From NCBI RefSeq assembly GCF_018437505.1, contig NZ_CP072467.1:5108010-5172009 (forward strand): a DNA stretch of 64,000 nt, read 5' to 3'. Source of the DNA: Spiractinospora alimapuensis (lineage in GTDB: Bacteria; Actinomycetota; Actinomycetes; Streptosporangiales; Streptosporangiaceae). Each line of letters begins with the position of its first letter. The stretch's first letter is position 1. The notes below the pieces were generated by a model. The model did not search any database and was not told the origin of the DNA. It worked only from the letters and a program-made list of their open reading frames with translations. Below, in pieces: positions 35,295-44,773 of the stretch. A program made the translations under genes and the position numbers.

Positions 35295-35405
35295 CACGGC
35301 CGGTGGCCCGTCCAGGCGTGTGCCACCTCGCAGTCCACGCGCCGCCGTCGGAACCGCGCCGCGCGCCTGCCCTGCGTGGTGTGCCGCGGGGAGACGGACA
35401 CGCCG

Positions 35406-35430
35406 GCGGCGTCCCGGAGCGGGACGCCGC
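35406..35430. terminator. Terminator-like hairpin between convergent genes
   Basis: An 11-bp perfect stem (GCGGCGTCCCG, 35406-35416, with 35420-35430) closes a 3-base loop. It lies between the convergent LacI and M20 peptidase genes and can serve both strands. There is no T-tract, as is common in actinomycetes. Confidence 0.6.
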
Positions 35431-35495
35431 TTCACCGGCTCCGGCGGGGCCGCGTCCGGCACTGGGCGCACGCGGTGTCGACCACGCCGACTGCG

Positions 35496-36620
35496 TCAGC
35501 CCGTGGGGATCCCGGTGGCGCACCACGTGTCGAGGAGGGCGGAGTAGACCTTGGCGGCCTGGCCAAGGCGGGTGACGGAGCACCACTCGTCGACGACGTG
35601 GCACTGTTCGGGTTCGCCGGGGCCGCAGATGACGGTTCCTTCCGCGCCCAGGAGCTCCGTCAGCACGGAGGCGTCGGTGAAGAACCGCGCCGGGGGCGCG
35701 GGCGTGGGATCAAGACCGACCTGCTCGAGGGCGTCGGACACGGCGTGTGCGAAGGGGGAGTCGGTGGGTGTGTCCACAGGGGAGAGGCGGGCGATCGTGG
35801 AGATGTCCACGTCCGGTCCCACGATCTCGGCGACGCGGGCGGCGAGGCGCTCGGAGGGGACGCTCGGTCCGTGCCGAAGGTCCAGGGCCAGTTGAGCGGC
35901 ATCGGGAACCACGTTGACCTGTGCGCCCCCGGCGATGGTTCCGACGTTCGCGGTGACCGGGCCGAAGCGGGAATCGGTGGGCCAGTCGTCGGTGTCGTGC
36001 AGGCTGACCGCGGCCCGGGCGGCGGCGACGATGGCGTTACGGCCGAGGTGCGGGGCGGAGCCGTGCGCCGACACCCCGTGCGTGGCCAGCCGCAGCCACA
36101 ACCCGCCCTTGTGTCCGAGGACCAGACGGTTCGAGGTGGGTTCGCCGACGAGCAGCCACCCACCCCGGCGTAGGGCGGAGCTGGGTATGTCGGCCGCTCC
36201 CTCACACCCCGTCTCCTCAGCGGCGGTGAGCACGAGCTGGACGGGACGACAGTCGTGTTGCCGGCGTCGATGGTGGGCGAGGGCGACGATGAACGCCGCG
36301 ACACCCGACTTCATGTCACTGGCCCCACGGCCCGCCAGTTGGTCACCGTTGACGGTGGCGGTCCACGGGTCGCTGCTCCAGTCATCGGGGTTGGCCGGGA
36401 CGGTGTCCAGGTGCCCGGTGAAGGTCAGGGGCGGGCCGTCGTCCGTGCCTGGGGTCGTCGCGATGAGCTGGTTCCGGTTGGGGCGCCAGTCCAGCGTTTT
36501 GGTGACGAGACCGGCGGCGTGGAGTTCGGCTGCGGCCACCGCTGCCGCTCCGCTCTCTCCGTCCCCGACGGTGTTGACCGCGATCAGCTTGCTCAGAAGG
36601 TCGCGCGCCTCGTGCTCCAC
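35496..36620 (-). CDS. M20-family metallopeptidase (ArgE/DapE-like)
   Basis: This is a zinc amidohydrolase or deacylase of the ArgE/DapE/CPG2 group, about 374 aa. Metal and catalytic residues are visible: His in FTGHLDTVP, bridging Asp in GRGASDMKSG, the Glu pair in AAEETGCEG, Glu/Asp region VGEPT, and the last His in EQCHVVDE. A GTG start at 36620 has GGGAG upstream; an in-frame ATG at 36662 has no clear ribosome site. The substrate could be an N-acyl amino acid. Confidence 0.85.
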   Translation of the reverse strand: MEHEARDLLSKLIAVNTVGDGESGAAAVAAAELHAAGLVTKTLDWRPNRNQLIATTPGTDDGPPLTFTGHLDTVPANPDDWSSDPWTATVNGDQLAGRGASDMKSGVAAFIVALAHHRRRQHDCRPVQLVLTAAEETGCEGAADIPSSALRRGGWLLVGEPTSNRLVLGHKGGLWLRLATHGVSAHGSAPHLGRNAIVAAARAAVSLHDTDDWPTDSRFGPVTANVGTIAGGAQVNVVPDAAQLALDLRHGPSVPSERLAARVAEIVGPDVDISTIARLSPVDTPTDSPFAHAVSDALEQVGLDPTPAPPARFFTDASVLTELLGAEGTVICGPGEPEQCHVVDEWCSVTRLGQAAKVYSALLDTWCATGIPTG

Positions 36621-36758
36621 CAGCGGTTCTCCCTCATGCCTGGGGGCGGTTTCCGGCCTCATGATAGGCAGACGACCGCCCGACGCCGTGGGCCGGGGTG
36701 AAGAGGATCACCACGGTCACGCGTATCCCCGGGCTTCGTGGGTCCTACGATTTCCGAC

Positions 36759-37241
36759 ATGCGCATCGTGCCCGCCCGTCTGGACGAACCGGACGCCGTG
36801 AAACTGACTGACGAGGTGCAGCAGGAGTACGCCCGGCGCTACGGCGAGGGCCCCGGCGACATCACGCCGTTGGAGCCGGCCATGTTCGAGCCGCCCCGGG
36901 GACTCTTCCTGTTGGCGTACGACGATGACGGCGTCCCCGTGGCGACGGGCGCCTGGCGGACCCAGGAGGACGCCGAGGAGGGCTACTCGGTCGGCGACGG
37001 GGAACTCAAGAGGATGTACGTGATCCCGTCCGCCCGTGGCCAGGGACTCGCACGGCGGATCCTCGCCCTGTTGGAGGACGACGCCCGCGCCGCCGGCCGC
37101 GCGCGCATGGTGCTGGAGACCGGCATCGCGCAGCCCGAGGCCCTCCAGCTCTACGCCTCCTCCGGCTACGAGCCGACCGCCACCAAGTTCGGTGCGTACC
37201 GGTTCAAGGATTCCAGCCGCTGTATGGCCAAAACCCTGTGA
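36759..37241 (+). CDS. GNAT-family N-acetyltransferase
   Basis: This is an acetyl-CoA-dependent acetyltransferase, 160 aa. The core reads LKRMYVIPSARGQGLARRIL (acetyl-CoA loop RGQGLA), then ARMVLETGIAQPEALQLY and SSGYEP. No clear ribosome site is seen; GTG 36738 is an alternative start. It converges with the CPBP membrane protein gene 13 bases downstream. The substrate is unknown. Confidence 0.85.
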   Translation: MRIVPARLDEPDAVKLTDEVQQEYARRYGEGPGDITPLEPAMFEPPRGLFLLAYDDDGVPVATGAWRTQEDAEEGYSVGDGELKRMYVIPSARGQGLARRILALLEDDARAAGRARMVLETGIAQPEALQLYASSGYEPTATKFGAYRFKDSSRCMAKTL

Positions 37242-37254
37242 GGGCGGCCGCGCG

Positions 37255-38013
37255 TCAGGTGACCTCGGGGTCCTCCACCCCGAGCGGCCGGAACCCGCTG
37301 AGGACCGCGGCGACCGTGAACAGGACCAGGTCGTAGCCGATGTGCACGACAACCGCCGTCACCAGACCGTGGTTGAAGAGCACGAAGAACAACACCATCC
37401 CGATGAACCACGCGTTCAGCCACCCGAACACGCCCTGGTAGGCATGGGCCTTACGGAACCCCGCGTTCACCGAGACGATCGTCGCCCCCAGGAGCCAGCC
37501 GCCCGTGGTGAGCTCCGGTTCGAGAATGCCGAGGGTGACGACGTTGGCCACGGGGACGAGTCCTGCGGTGTAGACCCACTCCACCAACCCGAAGGTCACC
37601 AGGTTGGCCACAGCGAGGAACACGGGGGTGCCCACCAGGAACAGCCACCGGTAACGCAGCTCCTCGAACAGCCCGCTGCTGACGCTCACCCACAGTCCCA
37701 GCACCGCGTGTTCCCGTGGAGTGAAGGGGGTCGTAAGCCCGCGCGCGACCCACACACATCCCGGCACGACCGCGAGCACCAGCGCCCAGACGAACACGGG
37801 CCACGTCGCGGCCAATCCGCCCACGACGTCGGTCGGGATTGTCCAGACCACAGCGAATCCCAGCGGGTGGTCGATCCAGATTCCCCCGACGAGGTACAGG
37901 ACCACCGCGCCGACGAAGGCCCCGAGCGTCGCTGTCCCCTGCCCCAGCGCCGCCTGGGCACCGAACGCGTTCACCGCGACGTTGCGCGGAATCGGCCCGT
38001 TCCACTGGCCCAT
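37255..38013 (-). CDS. CPBP-type intramembrane protein
   Basis: This is a multi-spanning membrane protein, 252 aa, with about seven hydrophobic segments. It carries the CPBP/ABI (CAAX-protease-like) pattern: EELRYR in the first motif region (EExxxR) and FNHGLVTAVVVHIGYD near the C-terminus, supplying the His residues. ATG 38013 has GGGGAGG 5 bases upstream; a longer frame to 38238 is not supported. Members are intramembrane glutamate proteases of mostly unknown targets. Confidence 0.7.
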   Translation of the reverse strand: MGQWNGPIPRNVAVNAFGAQAALGQGTATLGAFVGAVVLYLVGGIWIDHPLGFAVVWTIPTDVVGGLAATWPVFVWALVLAVVPGCVWVARGLTTPFTPREHAVLGLWVSVSSGLFEELRYRWLFLVGTPVFLAVANLVTFGLVEWVYTAGLVPVANVVTLGILEPELTTGGWLLGATIVSVNAGFRKAHAYQGVFGWLNAWFIGMVLFFVLFNHGLVTAVVVHIGYDLVLFTVAAVLSGFRPLGVEDPEVT

Positions 38014-38159
38014 CGGTGCCTCCCCAAGGATCCCTCGATGAGACGGTCCCATGGACGATCGGAAGATCCGGTGGGAATCGGGTTTCGGCCCCAATATCCG
38101 GCACCTTGGACTCCGACAGAAGTGGCGCGCGTCGTCGTCCGTTGGGCCTCCCTGGGCGT

Positions 38160-39389
38160 TTACCGAACGGCGGCGGGGGGCGGGTGTTCCCGCAGGGCTC
38201 CATAGGCGAGCAGATAGGGCGGGATCCGACGGGCCCACGGCGTGCGTTCCGTGAGGCGAAGAGGCAGCGGCAGGGTGGAGGCACGGGCGAAGTCGATGTC
38301 GCCCCGAAGCGCGGGGAGGACGACCCTACGGTGTGCGGCGCGTTGGAGACTTTGGATCAGTGCCGTGGTGGGCCACCGGCGCCGTTGGACGGCCGCGACG
38401 TCGGCGCGGGTGACGAGGCCACGGCGGAGTGGCTCCTCGAGGTAGCGGGCCGCGGCGACCGCGTCCTGCACGGCGAGGTTGATGCCGACCCCGCCCACCG
38501 GCGACATGGCGTGCGCGGCGTCGCCGATGCACAGAAGCCCGGGTGTGTGCCACCTGCGCATCCGGTCCAGTTGGACGTCGAGGAGCTTGACGTCGTCCCA
38601 CGCTTGTACCAGGGGGCGCCCGGACATCCAGGGGAACTGGGCCAGCAGTCGGGAGTTGAAGTCGTCGATGGGATGGCTCCGATTCTCGGCGTCGGTGCCC
38701 TTGGCGATGATCGCGGCGGTCTGGTAGTAGTCACCACGGTCGATGAGGATGGTGAACTGGCCGCGGCTCACCGCGCCGACGCCGCCTTCCGGGTCGTCCG
38801 GGTGCCGGGGCAGTCGGAACCACATGACGTCCATGGGGGTCGAGAAGTCGTGGATATCGAGCTGGGGCAGCGTTCGCGCCACGGAGTCCCGCCCGTCGCA
38901 CGCGACCGTGAGTGGTGCGCGCACCTCCCCGACCTCACCGTCGCGTGTGCGGTACCGGACCCCGTTGATCCGTCCGCCCTCTTCCAGGAACCCGGTGACT
39001 TCGGTGTTCATGCGCAGGGTGAATGACGCCTCCTCGCGTGCGGAGTCGGCGAGTAGGTCGAGGAAGTCCCACTGGGGAACCATGGCGATGTAGTTGTACT
39101 TGGTGCGCAGCCGCGTGAAGTCGGCCAGAGTGACGAAGCCGCCGTCCTCGCCGATGGGAACGCGCACCTGGTGGACCCGCCGCTGGGCCAGCCGTGCGAA
39201 CCGCTGTGCCAGGCCGAGGTCCTCCAACAGCGACAACGTCGTCGGATGTACGGTGTCGCCGCGAAAGTCGCGGAGGAAGTCGCCGTGCTTCTCCAGGACG
39301 GTGACGTCCACTCCGCAGCGGGCCAGCAGCAACCCCAGGACCATTCCCGCCGGCCCACCTCCGACAACGCAACACCCGGCCCGCGACAT
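38160..39389 (-). CDS. FAD-dependent monooxygenase (PHBH-like)
   Basis: This is a group A flavoprotein monooxygenase, 409 aa. It has the dinucleotide-binding motif VVGGGPAGMVLG at the N-terminus, the DG motif in ACDGRDS and the GD motif in GDAAHAMSPVGGVGIN. ATG 39389 has GGGAGG upstream. Related enzymes hydroxylate aromatic or polyketide substrates. It stands alone, with an open divergent region upstream. Confidence 0.88.
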   Translation of the reverse strand: MSRAGCCVVGGGPAGMVLGLLLARCGVDVTVLEKHGDFLRDFRGDTVHPTTLSLLEDLGLAQRFARLAQRRVHQVRVPIGEDGGFVTLADFTRLRTKYNYIAMVPQWDFLDLLADSAREEASFTLRMNTEVTGFLEEGGRINGVRYRTRDGEVGEVRAPLTVACDGRDSVARTLPQLDIHDFSTPMDVMWFRLPRHPDDPEGGVGAVSRGQFTILIDRGDYYQTAAIIAKGTDAENRSHPIDDFNSRLLAQFPWMSGRPLVQAWDDVKLLDVQLDRMRRWHTPGLLCIGDAAHAMSPVGGVGINLAVQDAVAAARYLEEPLRRGLVTRADVAAVQRRRWPTTALIQSLQRAAHRRVVLPALRGDIDFARASTLPLPLRLTERTPWARRIPPYLLAYGALREHPPPAAVR

Positions 39390-39621
39390 CGGTCCTCCCT
39401 CAGACACCACTCGATTCGCGATAACCACTCTACGTGTCGGGACCACTACCGAGCGGCAGTCGTCGGGTCCACGGTCACGCGCTGGTTGGTGACGGGGCGG
39501 TCACCGTGAGGGGCGCCCCGACTGCCACGTGCGGTAGGTCCGGTGGGTGGAGGTGGGGGTCCCGATCTGTGGTGGACAAATGCTGTGGACGCGTCGACGG
39601 TCGTTGACACAGACTGGCGCG

Positions 39622-40041
39622 ATGATCGAGTTTCACGGGTGGGTGAGCGTGCGTGAGAGCACCGTCGGTTTCGTGCCGCCCAACCCGAACGGATCGGAGA
39701 CGCACGAACGGTTCCTGGACCGGATCGACGAGCTTGACGACGACTCCTGTCTCGTCGACGCGCGCTGGGTGAACGCCATGTTCCAGGTGACCCTCGGCGG
39801 TCGGCACAACCACAGGGGCGGCGCGGAGCGCTACCTCGAGTTCTTTCGGTGGATCGCCACCTGGGCCCCGGGGTCCTACGGTCTGCTCTACTACCGCGAC
39901 GACGAGGCGGAGCACCCGGCGCGGCGCGAGGAGTTTCGGGTGTTGGTGATGGCGCGCGGTGAGGTCTCCGAGAGGATCGACCCGTTCCTGTCGCCCTGCG
40001 TTCCCGTCATAGAGGACGAGATCTCCCTCGACGACCTCTGA
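39622..40041 (+). CDS. Imm7-like immunity protein (orphan)
   Basis: This is a small cytoplasmic protein, 139 aa, starting MIEFHGWVSVRES and continuing with DARWVNAMFQVTLGGRHNHRGG and APGSYGLLYYRDDE. This resembles the Imm7 (PF15585) immunity family of polymorphic toxin systems, from memory. Such proteins normally sit next to the toxin gene they neutralise, but no toxin or secretion gene is nearby here. It may protect against a foreign toxin. The call rests on recognition without a search. Confidence 0.65.
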   Translation: MIEFHGWVSVRESTVGFVPPNPNGSETHERFLDRIDELDDDSCLVDARWVNAMFQVTLGGRHNHRGGAERYLEFFRWIATWAPGSYGLLYYRDDEAEHPARREEFRVLVMARGEVSERIDPFLSPCVPVIEDEISLDDL

Positions 40042-40054
40042 GCCGTCGAGGGAG
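40023..40054. terminator. Bidirectional terminator hairpin
   Basis: CTCCCTCGACG (40023-40033) pairs perfectly with CGTCGAGGGAG (40044-40054). The Imm7-like stop codon lies in the loop region, and the stop of the convergent deacetylase gene is 6 bases away. It serves both genes. Confidence 0.7.
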
Positions 40055-40059
40055 CGGTG

Positions 40060-40866
40060 TCAGCGCAGTCCGGCGAAGAGGTCGATCTCCGGTTCGGTGA
40101 CCGGAACGGAGCTGGAGTGGCGCACGAACGACTCGTGGCCGAACATCAACTGCAGCACCTCGTGGGGGAAATGCAGCGGGAAGATGGACTCGGCCTGGCT
40201 GGCGTGCGCTTCGAGCGCCTTACGCTTGGCCTCCACGTGGGACAAGACGTCCAGTGTCGCGGTGATCTCCTCGTCGGGAGTTCCGAAGTCCTCGGGCGGC
40301 TCGAAACCAAGGTCGACCCCGAGCTCGCGAGCCCGGTCCAGGGTACGGAGCATTCCGGTGCGGGACATCGCCGTGAAGTACGTCTTTTGGGGGATTCCCG
40401 TCGCCTCGGCGGCCGCCAACGCGACACGGTGGGCCTGAATGTGGTCGGGATGCCCGTAGCCACCGAAGGAGTCGTAGGTGACCAGGACTTGCGGTCGGTA
40501 GGTCCGCATGATCGCCGCCAAGCGGTCGGCGGCCACGTCCACCTCGACGTTGGTGAACGCGGCGGAGTCCTTGTTGGCGTCCCACCCCTCCATTCCGGAG
40601 TCCCGGTACCCCAGCAGCTCCACGTGCTCGATCCCGAGCAGGTCGGTGGAGGTGCGCAGTTCCCGTAGTCGCAGCTCCGCGACGGCTCCCGGGTCGTGCC
40701 CGTCCTCACCCGGTTTGATCCCGCCCGGAGCGTCCCCCTGCTCACCATTGGTACAGGTCACCAGCACGGTACGTACGCCCTGCGCCGCGTAGTGCGCGAA
40801 GGTCCCGCCGGTGCCCAACACCTCGTCGTCCGGATGCGCGTGTACCGCCATCAGGGTCAGATCCAT
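40060..40866 (-). CDS. PIG-L/LmbE-family deacetylase (MshB/Mca-like)
   Basis: This is a zinc-dependent N-acetylglucosaminyl-type deacetylase, 268 aa. The N-terminal metal motif is HAHPDDE and the second is GYGHPDHIQAH, which supplies the third His. The start MDLTLMAVH (40866) fits the family. It resembles the mycothiol enzymes MshB and Mca, but the features separating them are not decisive, so a mycothiol-related or other GlcNAc substrate is possible. Confidence 0.82.
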   Translation of the reverse strand: MDLTLMAVHAHPDDEVLGTGGTFAHYAAQGVRTVLVTCTNGEQGDAPGGIKPGEDGHDPGAVAELRLRELRTSTDLLGIEHVELLGYRDSGMEGWDANKDSAAFTNVEVDVAADRLAAIMRTYRPQVLVTYDSFGGYGHPDHIQAHRVALAAAEATGIPQKTYFTAMSRTGMLRTLDRARELGVDLGFEPPEDFGTPDEEITATLDVLSHVEAKRKALEAHASQAESIFPLHFPHEVLQLMFGHESFVRHSSSVPVTEPEIDLFAGLR

Positions 40867-41088
40867 CAGCTCACTCCGGTCTGTCTGCGTCTGCTCCACC
40901 CAGATGCAACCACCATGGAAGGACAGGCATTTCCGAAACCTCCGAGGACATGGAGTCGTTCTTCCGAGGAAGGAGGAGCGTGCGGCGCGGTTCTCCGAAC
41001 CAGCCCCTGGGTCCGAGACACGAGACAGGAGTGGGCCACGCGTGTCGTGATCGTCGTTCTCGGGCGCATTCGTATCGTGGCGCCCCGG

Positions 41089-44000
41089 TCACATGGGTAT
41101 TGTCCATACCTTCATGTGTCCAGCGAGTACCTCGAAGTGCTCCTGTTCGGCCCACCCCGGGTGGTCGCCGATGACGTACAGGCGCTGCTTGGCTCGACTC
41201 ACGGCCACGTTGATGAGGTTTGGTCGCTTGGCGGCCCACTTCTTGGCTCCCGGCCGGCGCGGATCCCCACCGAGCATCAGAATCACCACGTCGGCTTCCT
41301 TGCCCTGAGTCGTGTGGATGGTCCCCGCGTTGTCCCGGTTCACCCCGTAGCTCTGGGCGGTGGTCCGCGCGCGATGGGCCACCACGCGGAAGGGTGAGAT
41401 CACGAACACCTGTTCCATGTCCTGGCCCTGGTCCTGCAGGTTCTTCAGAACCCGTTCCAGGGCCTGGCCCTCACGGGGAACCCAGTGCCCCTCGCTGTAG
41501 CCGTCGGGATTGGACACGTGAATCCACAGGCTCGGATACAGGGGACTGTCATCTACGCGGGACGTGCCGTAGACCATCATTCCGTCGTATGCCACTTGGT
41601 TGGACACCGTGAACATGGGGTCAAGGCAGCGTCGATGCACACGCAGCGGTGATCCGACCCAGATGGGATCGCCGTTGGTGTCCGACAGTTCCGTACCGAA
41701 CGGCGTCACGGCGTCGGTGAGGGTCTGGACCGATGACCACGCAGGAAGCCACTTCTCCGAGACCTTGTGGTGGTTGCGTAGGGCCTGTTGCGCGGTGAAG
41801 GGGAGAGTGCAGATGGGTTCCAGTTGAAGTGGGTCACCGACCGCCACGGCTCGCTTCGCGCGCCACAACGCCCCTACGGCCTGTTGGGGGGTGGCCTGTC
41901 CGGCCTCATCGATGAGCACCCAGCCGAGCTCTTCGCGCCGGATGTGCTCGAACAGGCGAGAGAACGACGCGAACGTCGTCGAGATGACGGGCACGACGAA
42001 GAAGAGGCTCTGCCACGCCGCGAGCAATGCCTGGCGGGGAGCACCCACGGGAGCGTTGCCCTTGAGGAGGCCAACGACAGCTTCCAGGTTCTTACTCATC
42101 TGGGCGGGAACAAGATGGAGGAACTCCCGGTGCAGTGCGAGGGCGGCAAGGAAGACCTCAGTGCGCGCGTGGGCCATCGTCGGGTCGTTCCAGGGCGCAC
42201 TCAACTCCCGATCCGCGCTGTCCTCCTGTGGGCCAAACGACTCTGACGGCAGGTGATCACCCAACGCGCGGAGTACGTCGTGGTACTCCTCCTCTAGCTC
42301 CGCCTTCTCCCGATTCTGCCGTTCGAGCTCCTCGTGGAGAGCCGCCAACTCCGCCTCGCGCCGATACAACTCCGCGTACGCCGCGTCCAGCTCCGAGCGG
42401 GCTTGGGCGAAAGTGTTCTCCGCCTTATTCAGGGTGTCGATCAGCGTTTCACACCGGGCGGTCCATTCACGGCGTTCCCGCCCCAGAGAGCGAACCTGGC
42501 GCAGGAACCCGGGCTCTCGCGTGCGATGTTCGGCGAGTTCAGCGTCGGCGATGTCCGCCGTCTGCTGCGCGTCTAGCACGGTGTCGCGAACCATGTCGGT
42601 CCGCGCGCTCGCGACCTCCATCCGCTGCCGCGCCGCCTCGATCGAGGCAGGGCCATCGGCGACACGCTGCTGGGCGTCGTGCAAACGGCGCTCGGTTTCT
42701 TTGAGGCGCGCCCGTGACTCCCGCTCGGAGTGCGCGCGCTGGACCGTCGCGCGGAACGATTCGACCGCTTTGCGCCACCGGGAGATCCGTGCCGACTTTT
42801 GGCGCTTGACGGCCTTGAGCTCCCGGAGTACTTCGAACATTCCACCGGGTGGCGGAACGTATCGTCCGTTCTCCCGACTTCCCCAGCCCCCACGCCAGAA
42901 GTACTGGGCGAACCTCTTACGCTTTCGCATACTGCCGAGCGTCGCGGCCGCTGTTCCCCACGCGGGTTTGTCCAACAGGCGGGAACCGATCTCGGCGAAG
43001 TAGTCCACCTTGTCGCGCCACTGGTCGTCGATGGCGTCCAGCAAGGGGATCTCGCTCGTCACATTGTTGACGGCGCCGTTGTTCGCGCTGGCGACAACGA
43101 TCTCATGGCCGGCGAGTTCGGGACGAAGCCAGTGGATCCGGGTCTCTCCCTCCTCCGTCTTCCATCCCGTGTGTGAGGTGAACGCGTCTGAGGGGTCGGC
43201 GAGGCGCGTGAGGGCAAGCGCGCGTTGCACCACGACGTGGGCGATGAGTTCGCGGAGTAGCGTCGTCTTTCCGGTTCCGGGCGGGCCGTTGACGGCGAAA
43301 ACTCCGGCTTGGTCGCCGAGCTGTTCGATGATGCTGTTCACTGCGGCCTGCTGGCTCAACGCCAGGGGTCGCTGGTCGCTGTCGGGCCAGCGCCCCAGCG
43401 GCATCTTTCGCGGAGCAACCTGGCGAAGCACAAAGTCACTGTCGGCCCGGACGTCGGTCCGCGCCGCGATGTCGACGTCTTCCTCAGGGGTGAGGTAGTC
43501 CAAAAGGGCGGGGCCGGCGTCCCCTCGACGAACGGCTTGCGCGACACGTCCGAGGTCGCCGACGATGAAACTGTTGAGGAATGCGCTCTCGACCGGCTCC
43601 GGTTTCTCCTTCGGAGGCGCGCACTCACCACGCTCGGCGCCCCGAGCCTGCAGGATGAGGTCCTGTCGATGTTCCTCCTGCTCCGCGACATGATTGGTGA
43701 TTTGCCTGCTCTCGATTCGGATCACCGGGTCACCGATGAGCTCCCCGGCCTCGGTGAGACGAATCGCGAGACGGAGCAAGGCCTCGATCTCCTTGCTTCC
43801 CAGCTGGCGGCGGACACGTGCCTCCGGCACGGCACCCGTTGCTTGCGGGGTGGCGCCGGCCGCCTGGCGAATCTCGTCGAGCGTGCCCTCTAGGAGCTCC
43901 CACACCTCTGCCGCGTCCAGTTCCACGAGCGCGTCGTCGGTACGGGCCAGGAGTTCTTCGATGGTCTCGCTGGCGTGGAACTCGGGTTCGGTCACCAGCC

Positions 44001-44487
44001 ACTCGAAGACCCCACGGAAGCGATCCACGGCCTCTTCGAACCCGGTCAACCATGTAGAGGAAAGATACCCATCGGCCATGGTGCGTCCCGCCGCCCACGC
44101 ACTGCTGGAGACGCCGTCGGTCTCCAGCAGTGCACGTCCTTCCGCGTCGACGTGAAAGGCCGCGAGCGCGCTCTGTCCCGGACGGTAATCGTCGGCGTCC
44201 TCGTCATCGATACCGAACTTTTCCTCAAGCAGATGCTGGACGTCCGCGACGTCGAAAACCCCGCAATAGACGGTGTGACGCCACTGAGAACCCGGTGCGG
44301 GCGCGGAGCCATGTTGGGCCCGGTGCTCTGCTTGCCAGGGAAAGGGACTGTCGGGCCGCTGATCGACGACAGGTGCTTTGGGGCGACGACCCTGATATGT
44401 CGGTGGCGGAATCGTATTTGGTTCGAAGTACTCGACCGCACGCCAGAAATCGACGACGTCCACCGGAGACCCCGCAGGGACCGTCAC
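41089..44487 (-). CDS. UPF1-like SF1 helicase with inserted coiled coil
   Basis: This is a large superfamily 1 helicase/ATPase, 1132 aa. Walker A is GPPGTGKT (401-408), motif II is DEAGQ (860-864), motif III is GDPLQLEP (884-891), motif V is GTIHTTQGKEADVV (about 1055-1068) and motif VI is NVAVSRAKQRLYVIGD (1093-1108). The signature matches the UPF1/DNA2-like AAA_11/AAA_12 group. Between motif I and motif II there is a long charged coiled-coil insertion (about 555-740). The N-terminal 350 residues are of unknown fold. No nuclease or PLD domain is seen. It is a single gene with no partner, and could act in RNA/DNA repair or anti-phage defence; both are inference. Confidence 0.82.
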   Translation of the reverse strand: MTVPAGSPVDVVDFWRAVEYFEPNTIPPPTYQGRRPKAPVVDQRPDSPFPWQAEHRAQHGSAPAPGSQWRHTVYCGVFDVADVQHLLEEKFGIDDEDADDYRPGQSALAAFHVDAEGRALLETDGVSSSAWAAGRTMADGYLSSTWLTGFEEAVDRFRGVFEWLVTEPEFHASETIEELLARTDDALVELDAAEVWELLEGTLDEIRQAAGATPQATGAVPEARVRRQLGSKEIEALLRLAIRLTEAGELIGDPVIRIESRQITNHVAEQEEHRQDLILQARGAERGECAPPKEKPEPVESAFLNSFIVGDLGRVAQAVRRGDAGPALLDYLTPEEDVDIAARTDVRADSDFVLRQVAPRKMPLGRWPDSDQRPLALSQQAAVNSIIEQLGDQAGVFAVNGPPGTGKTTLLRELIAHVVVQRALALTRLADPSDAFTSHTGWKTEEGETRIHWLRPELAGHEIVVASANNGAVNNVTSEIPLLDAIDDQWRDKVDYFAEIGSRLLDKPAWGTAAATLGSMRKRKRFAQYFWRGGWGSRENGRYVPPPGGMFEVLRELKAVKRQKSARISRWRKAVESFRATVQRAHSERESRARLKETERRLHDAQQRVADGPASIEAARQRMEVASARTDMVRDTVLDAQQTADIADAELAEHRTREPGFLRQVRSLGRERREWTARCETLIDTLNKAENTFAQARSELDAAYAELYRREAELAALHEELERQNREKAELEEEYHDVLRALGDHLPSESFGPQEDSADRELSAPWNDPTMAHARTEVFLAALALHREFLHLVPAQMSKNLEAVVGLLKGNAPVGAPRQALLAAWQSLFFVVPVISTTFASFSRLFEHIRREELGWVLIDEAGQATPQQAVGALWRAKRAVAVGDPLQLEPICTLPFTAQQALRNHHKVSEKWLPAWSSVQTLTDAVTPFGTELSDTNGDPIWVGSPLRVHRRCLDPMFTVSNQVAYDGMMVYGTSRVDDSPLYPSLWIHVSNPDGYSEGHWVPREGQALERVLKNLQDQGQDMEQVFVISPFRVVAHRARTTAQSYGVNRDNAGTIHTTQGKEADVVILMLGGDPRRPGAKKWAAKRPNLINVAVSRAKQRLYVIGDHPGWAEQEHFEVLAGHMKVWTIPM

Positions 44488-44630
44488 TCCATCCCCCTCC
44501 TGCCTATGCCACGCTACTCAGACTTCCTATCATCCCAAAAGGCCTGCCCTGTCAGGCTTTTTGATCTATCGGCAGGTGGAGTCGAGAAGGCGGGATTGGA
44601 ATGGAAGCGCCGACAGTGCGCCATCGAGAC

Positions 44631-44664
44631 CGGCCGCCGCGGCTCGAAAGGGCCGCGGCGGCCG
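44631..44664. other. Strong GC hairpin upstream of the NmrA-like gene
   Basis: CGGCCGCCGCGGC (44631-44643) pairs perfectly with GCCGCGGCGGCCG (44652-44664), giving a 13-bp stem and an 8-base loop. It lies in the 286-base region between the divergent helicase and NmrA-like genes, so it is in a leader or promoter rather than at a 3' end. It could be an attenuator or mRNA stability element. No T-tract follows. Confidence 0.5.
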
Positions 44665-44773
44665 ATCCCCATGCGGAGAGAACGCACCCGAGCAGAGGCC
44701 GCGCGGACGAACGCTTATGAAGGCAAGCGTTTCTCCCATGGAAAGTCTGCCGCAGCCGCGCTTGGCTGGGGGC

